Shown: positions 1 to 4,429 of the stretch, one piece after another | Layout of the letters: each line of letters begins with the position of its first letter | How positions within the stretch are numbered: the stretch's first letter is position 1 | Source: Streptomyces griseus | GTDB lineage: Bacteria > Bacteroidota > Bacteroidia > Chitinophagales > Chitinophagaceae | Direction: 5' to 3' | DNA length: 6,062 nucleotides | Assembly (NCBI GenBank): GCA_943323705.2 | Contig: CALPIT020000158.1 | Location: 1 to 6,062, forward strand | The notes under the pieces: model-generated | What the model was told of the DNA's origin: nothing | Seen by the model: the letters and a program-made list of their open reading frames with translations, nothing else | Databases searched by the model: none | Position numbers and translations under genes: made by a program

Positions 1-74
1 AACTTATTGAACTTTTGAAACAACTTATTCGTGAATTCGTGGTTAACTTACTCATTTTCGCAAAAACCAATTCC
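1..74. other. Non-coding flank downstream of gldH
   Basis: No convincing coding sequence is seen here. It contains two short direct repeats: AACTTATT at 1-8 and 22-29, and ATTCGTG at 27-33 and 35-41. Phrases like ATTCGTGAATTCGTGG turn up, from memory, as intergenic filler in Bacteroidota genomes. No hairpin terminator for the leftward yicC-gldH transcript is visible before the window ends, so that transcript may continue beyond base 1. Confidence 0.4.
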
Positions 75-563
75 TCAATTCCCAACCCCGCGAACCTTCT
101 CCACCCTAATGCCCGCACTCATTACCCCTTCAAGCGGATTGTCGCGCATGATGTTGAGTAAAGAAAACTGATACATACCATTTTTTTTGAATCGCATCGG
201 GGTGCTGTTCAATAACTTTCTGAATTCCCAAATATCGTCCATGCCTGAACCATACCAGCCATGTGCATCATCGCTTAGTTTCAAATTCTGTTTCTGGTAG
301 TTCATGATATCACCGGGAGCTTTCAAACCAACATTCAACCATATGTTGTTATACTTGTACGCATCGGTATGTCTGAGTACAATATAAATATTATAATAAG
401 CCAAGGTATCGCTGATCTCAAAAGAGCCTTTACAAGCATAATTTTGTTTCCAACTGTGATGACTAATGGGAATGCTTTTTTCATACACATCTATTTGTCG
501 ACAACTATTTAATAAAAACAGCAGTGTGCAAAAAGTGATTAGTCTTGTATTTGAATTCATCAT
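75..563 (-). CDS. gldH: Gliding motility lipoprotein GldH
   Basis: A 162-residue lipoprotein of the GldH family, one of the Gld proteins needed for gliding motility and, in many members, for the type IX secretion machinery; it should sit on the periplasmic side of a membrane. The N-terminus has a short charged stretch, a hydrophobic core and a lipobox-like LNSC, making Cys21 the lipidated residue. The body carries the family signatures LRHTDAYKYNNIW (63-75), HGWYGSGMDDIWEF (101-114) and MRDNPLEGV (139-147). Length is normal for the family. The start is taken as ATG at 563; a second ATG at 560 is equally possible, and an in-frame TTG at 569 is unnecessary. It lies 34 bp after yicC on the same strand, so the two are probably cotranscribed. 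Its exact biochemical role is not known. Confidence 0.9.
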   Translation of the reverse strand: MMNSNTRLITFCTLLFLLNSCRQIDVYEKSIPISHHSWKQNYACKGSFEISDTLAYYNIYIVLRHTDAYKYNNIWLNVGLKAPGDIMNYQKQNLKLSDDAHGWYGSGMDDIWEFRKLLNSTPMRFKKNGMYQFSLLNIMRDNPLEGVMSAGIRVEKVRGVGN

Positions 564-597
564 GGACAATTACAAAAATAAATGTAACAAGTTATAA

Positions 598-1473
598 TTA
601 TAGAACATTCAGCACCTGTTCTTTTGCTTTTTCGAGTTCATCTTTCATCAATACCACACATTTTTGAATATCCACATCATATGCTTTACTGCCTGTGGTA
701 TTAATTTCTCTTCCTATTTCCTGTAATAAAAAAGACAGTTTTTTTCCTTTACTAAATTCTGCATCATTCAGCATCTCTTTGAAATAATCACAATGCTGTC
801 TTAAGCGAATCTGTTCTTCATGAATGTCAATTTTTTCCATGTAGTAAATCAACTCCTGTTCCATTCTGTTGTTGTCTATATTTTCTTTGCCTACATGTTC
901 TAAAAGTAATTTATTGATATCTTCTTTTATTCTGATTTTTCTTTTGGGTTCAAAAACAAGAATAGCTTCTTCCTGTTCTTTAATTTTTTCAATGCGCGTA
1001 AGTAAATCTTTTTCCAGAGAAGCACCTTCTTCCAGTCTGTGGTTATTTAATTCAGTAATGGCTTTATGCAAAACCTCTTTAAAAGATGCAAAATCGTTTT
1101 CATTTAAAACTTCCATACTTGGAGAAACCACTTCAGGTAAACGAAGTAATGAACTTAATACAGAATTGGTATCAACATTCAATTCCCCTGCGAGTTGATG
1201 AATTTGATTATAATAAGATTTAATCAATTCGGTATTGATGATAACTGGCTTTGAAGTGCCGTTTTGTTTGATGCTAATGTAACAATCAATTGTACCTCTG
1301 ATTAAATTTTCTTGAATCACATTTCTAATGTCAAATTCAAAAGGTTTCAACAATGGTGGTAATTTCAATTGCAGTTCGAACTGTTTTCCGTTTAATGTTT
1401 TAATCTCTACAAAAAATGTTTTGTCGCCTACTGTTTGTTCTGCTCTTCCAAACCCTGTCATTGACTTTAGCAT
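598..1473 (-). CDS. yicC: YicC/YloC family endoribonuclease
   Basis: A 291-residue protein with the complete YicC/YloC architecture. The hallmark MTGFGR is at residues 5-10, followed by IKTLNGKQFE (24-33) in the N-terminal YicC domain. The C-terminal DUF1732 part contains MEQELIYYMEKIDIHEEQIR (204-223) and GKKLSFLLQEIGREINTTGS (243-262). Characterised members (E. coli YicC, B. subtilis YloC) are cytoplasmic endoribonucleases; E. coli YicC acts in small-RNA decay. The ATG at 1473 gives the usual MLKSMTGFGR start; a later Met5 would also keep the motif but shorten the conserved N-terminus. In many bacteria yicC precedes gmk; here gldH follows, and whatever comes next is outside the window. No perfect TAnnTTTG box is seen in the 70 bp upstream, although TAACTTG occurs about 20 bp before the start. 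Confidence 0.93.
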   Translation of the reverse strand: MLKSMTGFGRAEQTVGDKTFFVEIKTLNGKQFELQLKLPPLLKPFEFDIRNVIQENLIRGTIDCYISIKQNGTSKPVIINTELIKSYYNQIHQLAGELNVDTNSVLSSLLRLPEVVSPSMEVLNENDFASFKEVLHKAITELNNHRLEEGASLEKDLLTRIEKIKEQEEAILVFEPKRKIRIKEDINKLLLEHVGKENIDNNRMEQELIYYMEKIDIHEEQIRLRQHCDYFKEMLNDAEFSKGKKLSFLLQEIGREINTTGSKAYDVDIQKCVVLMKDELEKAKEQVLNVL

Positions 1474-1539
1474 AATAATTTTTATTTTGATGCAAGTTAA
1501 CTGATAAATTCTTTGTTTGGAGAATGAGAGACGTTGTTA

Positions 1540-1567
1540 ATTCAAAAGTCAAAATTTAAAATTCAAA
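1540..1567. repeat. Heptamer array, ATTCAAA type, copy A
   Basis: Four consecutive 7-base units can be read: ATTCAAA, AGTCAAA, ATTTAAA, ATTCAAA. A 21-base segment of it (1549-1569) recurs exactly at 1816-1836, so this is a true dispersed repeat and not just AT-rich noise. It lies about 70 bp upstream of yicC. Confidence 0.65.
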
Positions 1568-1586
1568 AACAGGACCAACATTTTTT

Positions 1587-1614
1587 ACTTTTTAATTTTT
1601 ACTTTTTACTTTTT
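1587..1614. repeat. Heptamer array, ACTTTTT type, copy A
   Basis: Four 7-base units: ACTTTTT, AATTTTT, ACTTTTT, ACTTTTT. Twenty-two bases of it (1594-1615) recur exactly at 2049-2070. It lies immediately beyond the U-tract of the leftward terminator at 1622-1652. Confidence 0.65.
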
Positions 1615-1621
1615 TTTCATT

Positions 1622-1652
1622 AAAAAAGCCCAGCATTTTTGTGCCAGGCTTT
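1622..1652 (-). terminator. Leftward hairpin terminator without an assigned gene
   Basis: Read on the minus strand, AAAGCC (1652-1647) pairs with GGCTTT (1630-1625); an inner TGC/GCA stem is separated by a 2x2 mismatch, and the hairpin is followed by six T (1627-1622). This is a Rho-independent terminator for leftward transcription. The nearest leftward gene, yceI, already has its own terminator at 2013-2047, so this one may end read-through from yceI or a separate leftward transcript starting between about 1660 and 2010. On the plus strand the T tract is poor. Confidence 0.6.
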
Positions 1653-1676
1653 AATATATAATGGGTTAGTAAGTAC

Positions 1677-1694
1677 CGGAGAATAAATTCTCCG
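1677..1694. other. Perfect 18-bp hairpin
   Basis: CGGAGAA and TTCTCCG form a perfect 7-bp stem around the loop TAAA. It is GC-rich compared with its surroundings and lacks a following T run, so it is not a terminator. It is 25 bp upstream (minus sense) of the orphan terminator and could be an internal stem of a leftward RNA or a protein-binding dyad. Confidence 0.45.
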
Positions 1695-1745
1695 ACACAA
1701 TATTAAAAATAATTTTTGCTATACAGAAAAATATTTCAAAGTATT

Positions 1746-1804
1746 TTATCAACATTTTGTTTTGCATTGTGGATAAGGGCATGTTGATTTTGTTGTGTTG
1801 ATTT
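1746..1804. other. Cluster of DnaA-box-like 9-mers
   Basis: The minus strand of 1768-1776 is the exact DnaA-box consensus TTATCCACA. Thirteen bases away, 1746-1754 on the plus strand is TTATCAACA, one mismatch. TGTTGATTT at 1782-1790 and again at 1796-1804 are two-mismatch versions in the minus orientation. TTATGCACT at 1961-1969 is one base from the degenerate TTATNCACA. The cluster sits in gene-free AT-rich DNA. It could be a DnaA-controlled element or part of a replication origin, but no dnaA or other replication gene is in the window, and a chance cluster in AT-rich sequence is possible. Confidence 0.3.
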
Positions 1805-1806
1805 GA

Positions 1807-1834
1807 AATCAAAATTCAAAATTTAAAATTCAAA
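1807..1834. repeat. Heptamer array, ATTCAAA type, copy B
   Basis: Four 7-base units: AATCAAA, ATTCAAA, ATTTAAA, ATTCAAA. It shares an exact 21-base segment with the array at 1540-1567. It directly follows the DnaA-box-like cluster, and its first bases overlap a small dyad, TTGATTT-g-AAATCAA (1798-1812). Confidence 0.65.
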
Positions 1835-2012
1835 AAAATAAGCGTTATTGAAACTATTGATTTCACTGATGTTTCAAGAGAATGGATAAAATATATTGTT
1901 GTTTGAATTTAAAAATGTGATTGTTTTTTTTGTTTGATTTTTTGCCAACGAATAAATATTTTATGCACTAAAAAATTTTTATTTTTTTTGAATAAACAGA
2001 AATTATTCATAA

Positions 2013-2047
2013 AAAAAGAGGCAACTGAATTACAATTGCCTCTTTTT
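2013..2047. terminator. Strong bidirectional terminator after yceI
   Basis: A perfect 12-bp stem, AAAAAGAGGCAA (2013-2024) with TTGCCTCTTTTT (2036-2047), around an 11-base loop. A-tract on one side and T-tract on the other make it functional in both directions; in the minus direction it lies 25 bp past the yceI stop codon and gives a run of seven T (2017-2011). It is the natural terminator of yceI. Confidence 0.9.
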
Positions 2048-2048
2048 A

Positions 2049-2069
2049 AATTTTTACTTTTTACTTTTT
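2049..2069. repeat. Heptamer array, ACTTTTT type, copy B
   Basis: Three 7-base units, AATTTTT, ACTTTTT, ACTTTTT, identical over 22 bases (2049-2070) with 1594-1615. It fills the gap between the yceI stop codon and its terminator hairpin. Confidence 0.65.
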
Positions 2070-2071
2070 TA

Positions 2072-2605
2072 TTATGCTCCTTTCACAAATTGTACTTCTG
2101 CATTTACATATACATCATCACTCAATAACATACCGCCAGCTTCAAGAGGTGCGTTCCATACCAAACCATAATCGCCTCTGTTGATAATTGATGTTATTTC
2201 AAATCCAATTTTAATTTGACCCCATGGATCTTTAACCAATTCAGAAGCCAATACATTTACTTCAACAGTTTTTGTAATTCCTTTGATCGTAAGATTGCCA
2301 TGAATGGTATAAGTTGATTTTCCTGTTTTTGTCATTCCATTGCTTTCAAATTCGATTGATGGAAATTGATCTGCGTCAAAAAAATCTGCTCCTTTTAAGT
2401 GACCATCTCTTTGTTCGCTGCCAGTAGAAATTGATGCCACTTCTGCGCTGAATTTAATATTAGCCGAATCAAACTGATCGTCTTCTGTAGTTACACTTGC
2501 AGTGCATTTTGCAAATTCTCCTTTTACATTTGTAATCATCAAGTGACGCACTTTAAATCCTACATGAGAATGTGATGCATCAAAATTCCAAGTTGTTGTT
2601 GCCAT
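2072..2605 (-). CDS. YceI-family protein (cytoplasmic form)
   Basis: A 177-residue protein of the YceI family, a lipocalin-like beta-barrel whose members bind polyprenoid or other long hydrophobic chains. Conserved blocks seen are SHSHVGFKVRHLMITNVKG (11-29), RDGHLKGADFFDADQFP (66-82), HGNLTIKGITK (102-112) and the C-terminal INRGDYGLVWNAPLEAGG (141-158) ending in DDVYVNAEVQF. There is no signal peptide or lipobox, and MATTTWNFDASHSH begins directly with the first barrel strand, so the protein should be cytoplasmic, unlike the periplasmic E. coli namesake. Start ATG at 2605 fits the family N-terminus. It is divergent from an HxlR regulator gene and followed by a strong terminator, so it is probably a single-gene transcript controlled by that regulator. 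The ligand is unknown; a link to isoprenoids would fit the carotenoid genes nearby but is only inference. Confidence 0.9.
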   Translation of the reverse strand: MATTTWNFDASHSHVGFKVRHLMITNVKGEFAKCTASVTTEDDQFDSANIKFSAEVASISTGSEQRDGHLKGADFFDADQFPSIEFESNGMTKTGKSTYTIHGNLTIKGITKTVEVNVLASELVKDPWGQIKIGFEITSIINRGDYGLVWNAPLEAGGMLLSDDVYVNAEVQFVKGA

Positions 2606-2625
2606 GTTTTTTAATTTTATTTTTG

Positions 2626-2658
2626 TTGCCGCAAATATAATACATTGATATATATTTG
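2626..2658 (+). promoter_or_regulatory. Probable promoter of the hxlR-lpxD transcript
   Basis: TATATTTG at 2651-2658 is a second perfect -7 box, this time on the plus strand, with TTG (2626-2628) 22 bp upstream, within the spacing described for Bacteroidota promoters. It would start transcription near 2665 and give a leader of roughly 55 bases before the ATG at 2721. It overlaps the yceI promoter back to back. Confidence 0.5.
2632..2639 (-). promoter_or_regulatory. Probable -7 box of yceI
   Basis: The minus strand reads TATATTTG, a perfect match to the Bacteroidota -7 consensus TAnnTTTG, ending 26 bp before the yceI start codon at 2605. A clear -33 TTTG is not visible at the usual distance; that position is occupied by the dyad at 2658-2669, as expected if a regulator acts there. 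Confidence 0.6.
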
Positions 2659-2689
2659 TAACCAGTTACTTAATTGTATATCAATATAC
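2658..2689. promoter_or_regulatory. Two dyads in the yceI/hxlR divergent region
   Basis: GTAAC-CA-GTTAC (2658-2669) and GTATAT-CA-ATATAC (2676-2689) are both perfect inverted repeats with the same CA centre, 19 bp centre to centre. A longer-range pair, ATTGATATA (2644-2652) and TATATCAAT (2677-2685), also exists. HxlR proteins bind as dimers to short dyads, so these are the best candidates for its operators, covering the -33 zone of yceI and the start of the hxlR transcript. Confidence 0.5.
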
Positions 2690-2720
2690 TTTTTGTAAGT
2701 AATGCAGTAAACAGTGAATC

Positions 2721-3071
2721 ATGGCGGAAAAAAATATTTTACTTTCTTGTCCTTTCAGATATACATTAAACATTTTTAAAGGTAAATGGCGGTTCCCCAT
2801 TATTTACAGTTTATTAAAAACAGAGACATTGCGTTTTAAGGAACTGGAAAGAGATATCAATGGCATCACTTCCAGAATGCTCGTTAAAGAATTGAAAGAA
2901 TTGGAAAAAGAAAAAGTGGTGAAAAGAAAAGCATTTGCCACTGTTCCACCTACTGTAGAATACAGTCTTACACCTTACGGAAAAACATTGCAGCCCATTA
3001 TTACTTCTATGCAACAATGGGGCGAAAATCATCTCGAAGAAAAAAACAAATCATCCAAAACAAAAAACTAA
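2721..3071 (+). CDS. HxlR-family winged-helix regulator
   Basis: A 116-residue MarR-like winged-helix DNA-binding protein of the HxlR (YodB/HypR) family. It starts with the family block CPFRYTLNIFKGKW (10-23); the helix-turn-helix follows at about 38-62 (RFKELERDINGITSRMLVKE), with the wing at about 75-87 (VPPTVEYSLTPYG). Cys10 is the only cysteine and lies where redox- and electrophile-sensing HxlR proteins keep their conserved N-terminal Cys, so the protein could sense quinones, aldehydes or oxidants through that residue; this is inference. The C-terminus ends in a Lys-rich tail. It is divergent from yceI over two candidate operator dyads and lies 10 bp upstream of the LpxD-like gene, suggesting it regulates both sides and itself. 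Confidence 0.92.
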   Translation: MAEKNILLSCPFRYTLNIFKGKWRFPIIYSLLKTETLRFKELERDINGITSRMLVKELKELEKEKVVKRKAFATVPPTVEYSLTPYGKTLQPIITSMQQWGENHLEEKNKSSKTKN

Positions 3072-3081
3072 TCATTCAATC

Positions 3082-4041
3082 ATGCAATTCCCTTCACCGG
3101 TTTCCATTCAATGGATTGGCGAATTAATCAACGCCACAAAAATTATCGGCAACAACAATTATTCAGCAACAGGCATCAATGAAATACATAAAGTATCAAC
3201 CGGAGATTTGGTATTTGTTGATCATCCAAAATATTACGACAAGTGCATCAACAGTGAAGCGACTTACATTATCATCAATAAAGAAATGGAAGCACCCGAA
3301 GGAAAAGCTTTACTAGTTGTCGATAGTCCATTTGATGCGTATTGTAAAATCGTGAATCACTTTCGTCCATTTGAACCTTCAACAACTTTAAAAAGTGATT
3401 CAGCATCTATTGGTGAAGGCAGTTTTGTTTATCCAAATGTGTTTATAGGTAACCATGTAACCATTGGAAAAAATTGTATCATTTATCCAAACGTTACCAT
3501 CATGGATCATTGCATTATTGGTGATAACGTTATCATTCAGGCGGGAGCGGTAATTGGTGGTAATGCATTTTATTACAACACTAAAAAAGACCGTGAAGTG
3601 TGGTATAAAAAAATGCCTGATTGTGGAAGAGTAATTATTGAAGATTTTGCAGAGGTTGGTGCTGGTTGCACAATTGATCGTGGAGTTAGTCATGATACGA
3701 TTATTGGTGCAGGTTCCAAACTTGACAACATGATTCATATTGGTCATGATACCGTAATTGGAAAGAATTGTTTAATTGCGGCACAAGTTGGCATTGCAGG
3801 CGCCACCACTCTTGAAGATGGTGTTACCTTATGGGGACAAGTAGGTGTCAGCAAAACACTTACCATCAAGAAGAATGCAGTTGTACTCGCTCAAAGTGGT
3901 GTTGGTGGTGATTTGGAAGCTGGTAAAATTTATTTTGGTTCGCCGGTACAAGATGCCAGAACTAAACAAAAAGAATTGGTGTGGGTGAAGAGGATTCCGG
4001 AGTTGTGGGAGAAGGTGATAGAAATGGAAAATAAGAAGTAA
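3082..4041 (+). CDS. lpxD: LpxD-like UDP-acylglucosamine N-acyltransferase
   Basis: A 319-residue left-handed parallel beta-helix acyltransferase resembling LpxD, which transfers a 3-hydroxyacyl chain from ACP to UDP-3-O-acylglucosamine in lipid A synthesis. The N-terminal nucleotide-binding domain keeps the uridine-site motif as HPKYYDKC (48-55). Hexapeptide repeats run from about 108 to 285. GRVIIEDFAEVGAGCTIDRG (182-201) and KLDNMIHIGHDTVIG (213-227) are LpxD signatures, and His222 aligns with the catalytic base His239 of E. coli. Two differences stand out: the usual QVGIAGH is QVGVSKT (253-259), losing the second conserved His, and the DGFGY-like loop reads NAFYY (161-165). It is somewhat shorter than E. 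coli LpxD (341). It may be a divergent paralogue with another acyl or sugar substrate rather than the housekeeping enzyme. It is probably cotranscribed with the regulator gene 10 bp upstream. Confidence 0.82.
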   Translation: MQFPSPVSIQWIGELINATKIIGNNNYSATGINEIHKVSTGDLVFVDHPKYYDKCINSEATYIIINKEMEAPEGKALLVVDSPFDAYCKIVNHFRPFEPSTTLKSDSASIGEGSFVYPNVFIGNHVTIGKNCIIYPNVTIMDHCIIGDNVIIQAGAVIGGNAFYYNTKKDREVWYKKMPDCGRVIIEDFAEVGAGCTIDRGVSHDTIIGAGSKLDNMIHIGHDTVIGKNCLIAAQVGIAGATTLEDGVTLWGQVGVSKTLTIKKNAVVLAQSGVGGDLEAGKIYFGSPVQDARTKQKELVWVKRIPELWEKVIEMENKK

Positions 4042-4233
4042 GGATTTGGTGATGGGGTGATAAACGAATAGTTTTCACGCAAGTCTCGCAAAGGAGCATT
4101 GGCAAAAATTTTTACCGAAGAGAAATAGAGTAAATACAAATTACGCGGTGAGATACATGTGTTTCCAATTCAGAGAGAATGACCATGTCTGTATGCGAAA
4201 TACCAGTTTTACCACTAGGTGTCGGAGCAAGCT

Positions 4234-4268
4234 ATTTTACATTGGATATTTTACATTCTACATTTTAG
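4234..4268. repeat. Heptamer array, ATTTTAC type, copy A
   Basis: Five 7-base units in register: ATTTTAC, ATTGGAT, ATTTTAC, ATTCTAC, ATTTTAG. It is the conserved tail of the first copy of the duplicated module. Confidence 0.65.
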
Positions 4269-4320
4269 AGGTGTGGTTTCCAATTCATGAGAGCATGTTC
4301 ATTTCTGCCCCTAAATCCCA

Positions 4321-4369
4321 CTTTTACATTCGATATTGGATATTTTACATCCTACATTATGCATTCCTT
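4321..4369. repeat. Heptamer array, ATTTTAC type, copy B
   Basis: Seven 7-base units in register: CTTTTAC, ATTCGAT, ATTGGAT, ATTTTAC, ATCCTAC, ATTATGC, ATTCCTT, with the later ones degenerate. It ends 13 bp before the dyads upstream of the MerR-family gene. Confidence 0.6.
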
Positions 4370-4381
4370 CCTCTCTCTTAA

Positions 4382-4429
4382 ACAATTTCCCATCCAAATT
4401 GTATTACATAATATAATCGCTATATTATG
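4382..4429. promoter_or_regulatory. Tandem dyads over the start of the carH-like gene
   Basis: Two perfect inverted repeats lie next to each other: ACAATTT-N7-AAATTGT (4382-4402) and CATAATATA-N5-TATATTATG (4407-4429). Between and overlapping them is TGTA-T-TACA (4400-4408). The right arm of the second dyad contains the ATG start codon (4427-4429). They are candidates for autoregulatory operators of the MerR-type protein, or the second may form an mRNA hairpin that hides the start codon. No good TAnnTTTG box was found here. Confidence 0.5.

Larger units (their letters stand above)
1474..2071. other. Long AT-rich gene-free region
   Basis: About 600 bp without a credible gene between yicC and yceI. 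A plus-strand frame at 1934-2128 exists but consists of low-complexity Lys/Phe/Leu-rich sequence and runs into the end of yceI, so it is not believed. Contents listed separately are three 7-base repeat arrays lying wholly inside it and a fourth abutting the end of yceI, a strong bidirectional terminator next to yceI, a second leftward terminator, an 18-bp perfect palindromic hairpin and a cluster of DnaA-box-like sites. The stretch 1838-2010 shows only AT-rich sequence with long T runs and one near-DnaA box (TTATGCACT, 1961-1969). Confidence 0.7.
4161..4369. repeat. Degenerate two-copy module, about 95-115 bp per copy
   Basis: Copy 1 starts with GTTTCCAATTCA at 4161-4172 followed by GAGAGAATG; copy 2 repeats GTTTCCAATTCA at 4276-4287 followed by TGAGAGCATG. 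Each copy ends in a related heptamer array: 4241-4264 matches 4335-4358 at 23 of 24 positions. The intervening parts are poorly conserved, so the duplication is old or the module is under selection only at its ends. Confidence 0.6.
4042..4426. other. Repeat-bearing intergenic region before the carotenoid module
   Basis: No gene is supported. A 77-codon plus-strand frame (4148-4381) is made of the duplicated repeat module and codes for low-complexity Phe/Tyr/Ile sequence. The segment near 4076-4100 (CACGCAAGTCTCGCAAAGG) resembles the CGCAAAG-rich filler repeats I recall from Bacteroidota intergenic DNA, apparently decayed. From 4161 on there is a degenerate two-copy module and, from 4382, the regulatory dyads of the next gene. 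No clear hairpin terminator follows the LpxD-like gene. Confidence 0.6.

Noticed and set aside
564..569. Upstream TTG start for gldH, adding two residues
   Set aside because: Two ATG codons (563 and 560) follow at once and give a normal lipoprotein signal; TTG is not needed.
869..1198. Plus-strand open frame of 109 codons
   Set aside because: It lies wholly antisense inside yicC and has Ser/Phe-rich low-complexity sequence with no recognisable domain.
1677..1694. Hairpin as a Rho-independent terminator
   Set aside because: It has no T tract on either strand, so it was listed only as a hairpin.
1540..2070. CRISPR array
   Set aside because: Repeats are 7-base tandem units without unique spacers, and no cas genes are present.
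1934..2128. Plus-strand open frame of 64 codons in the gene-free region
   Set aside because: Low-complexity Phe/Lys/Leu translation from T-rich DNA; it crosses the yceI terminator and overlaps the end of yceI.
2814..3032. Minus-strand open frame of 72 codons inside hxlR
   Set aside because: Antisense to a well-supported winged-helix regulator, with Phe/Cys/Ser-rich low-complexity translation.
3400..3747. Minus-strand open frame of 115 codons
   Set aside because: It is the antisense shadow of the hexapeptide repeats of the LpxD-like gene, which produce periodic Asn/Thr/Ile-rich translations.
3930..4139. Minus-strand open frame of 69 codons at the end of the LpxD-like gene
   Set aside because: Mostly antisense to the acyltransferase gene with no family resemblance or promoter.
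4148..4381. Plus-strand open frame of 77 codons
   Set aside because: It is made entirely of the duplicated heptamer-bearing module; the aromatic-rich translation follows from the repeats.
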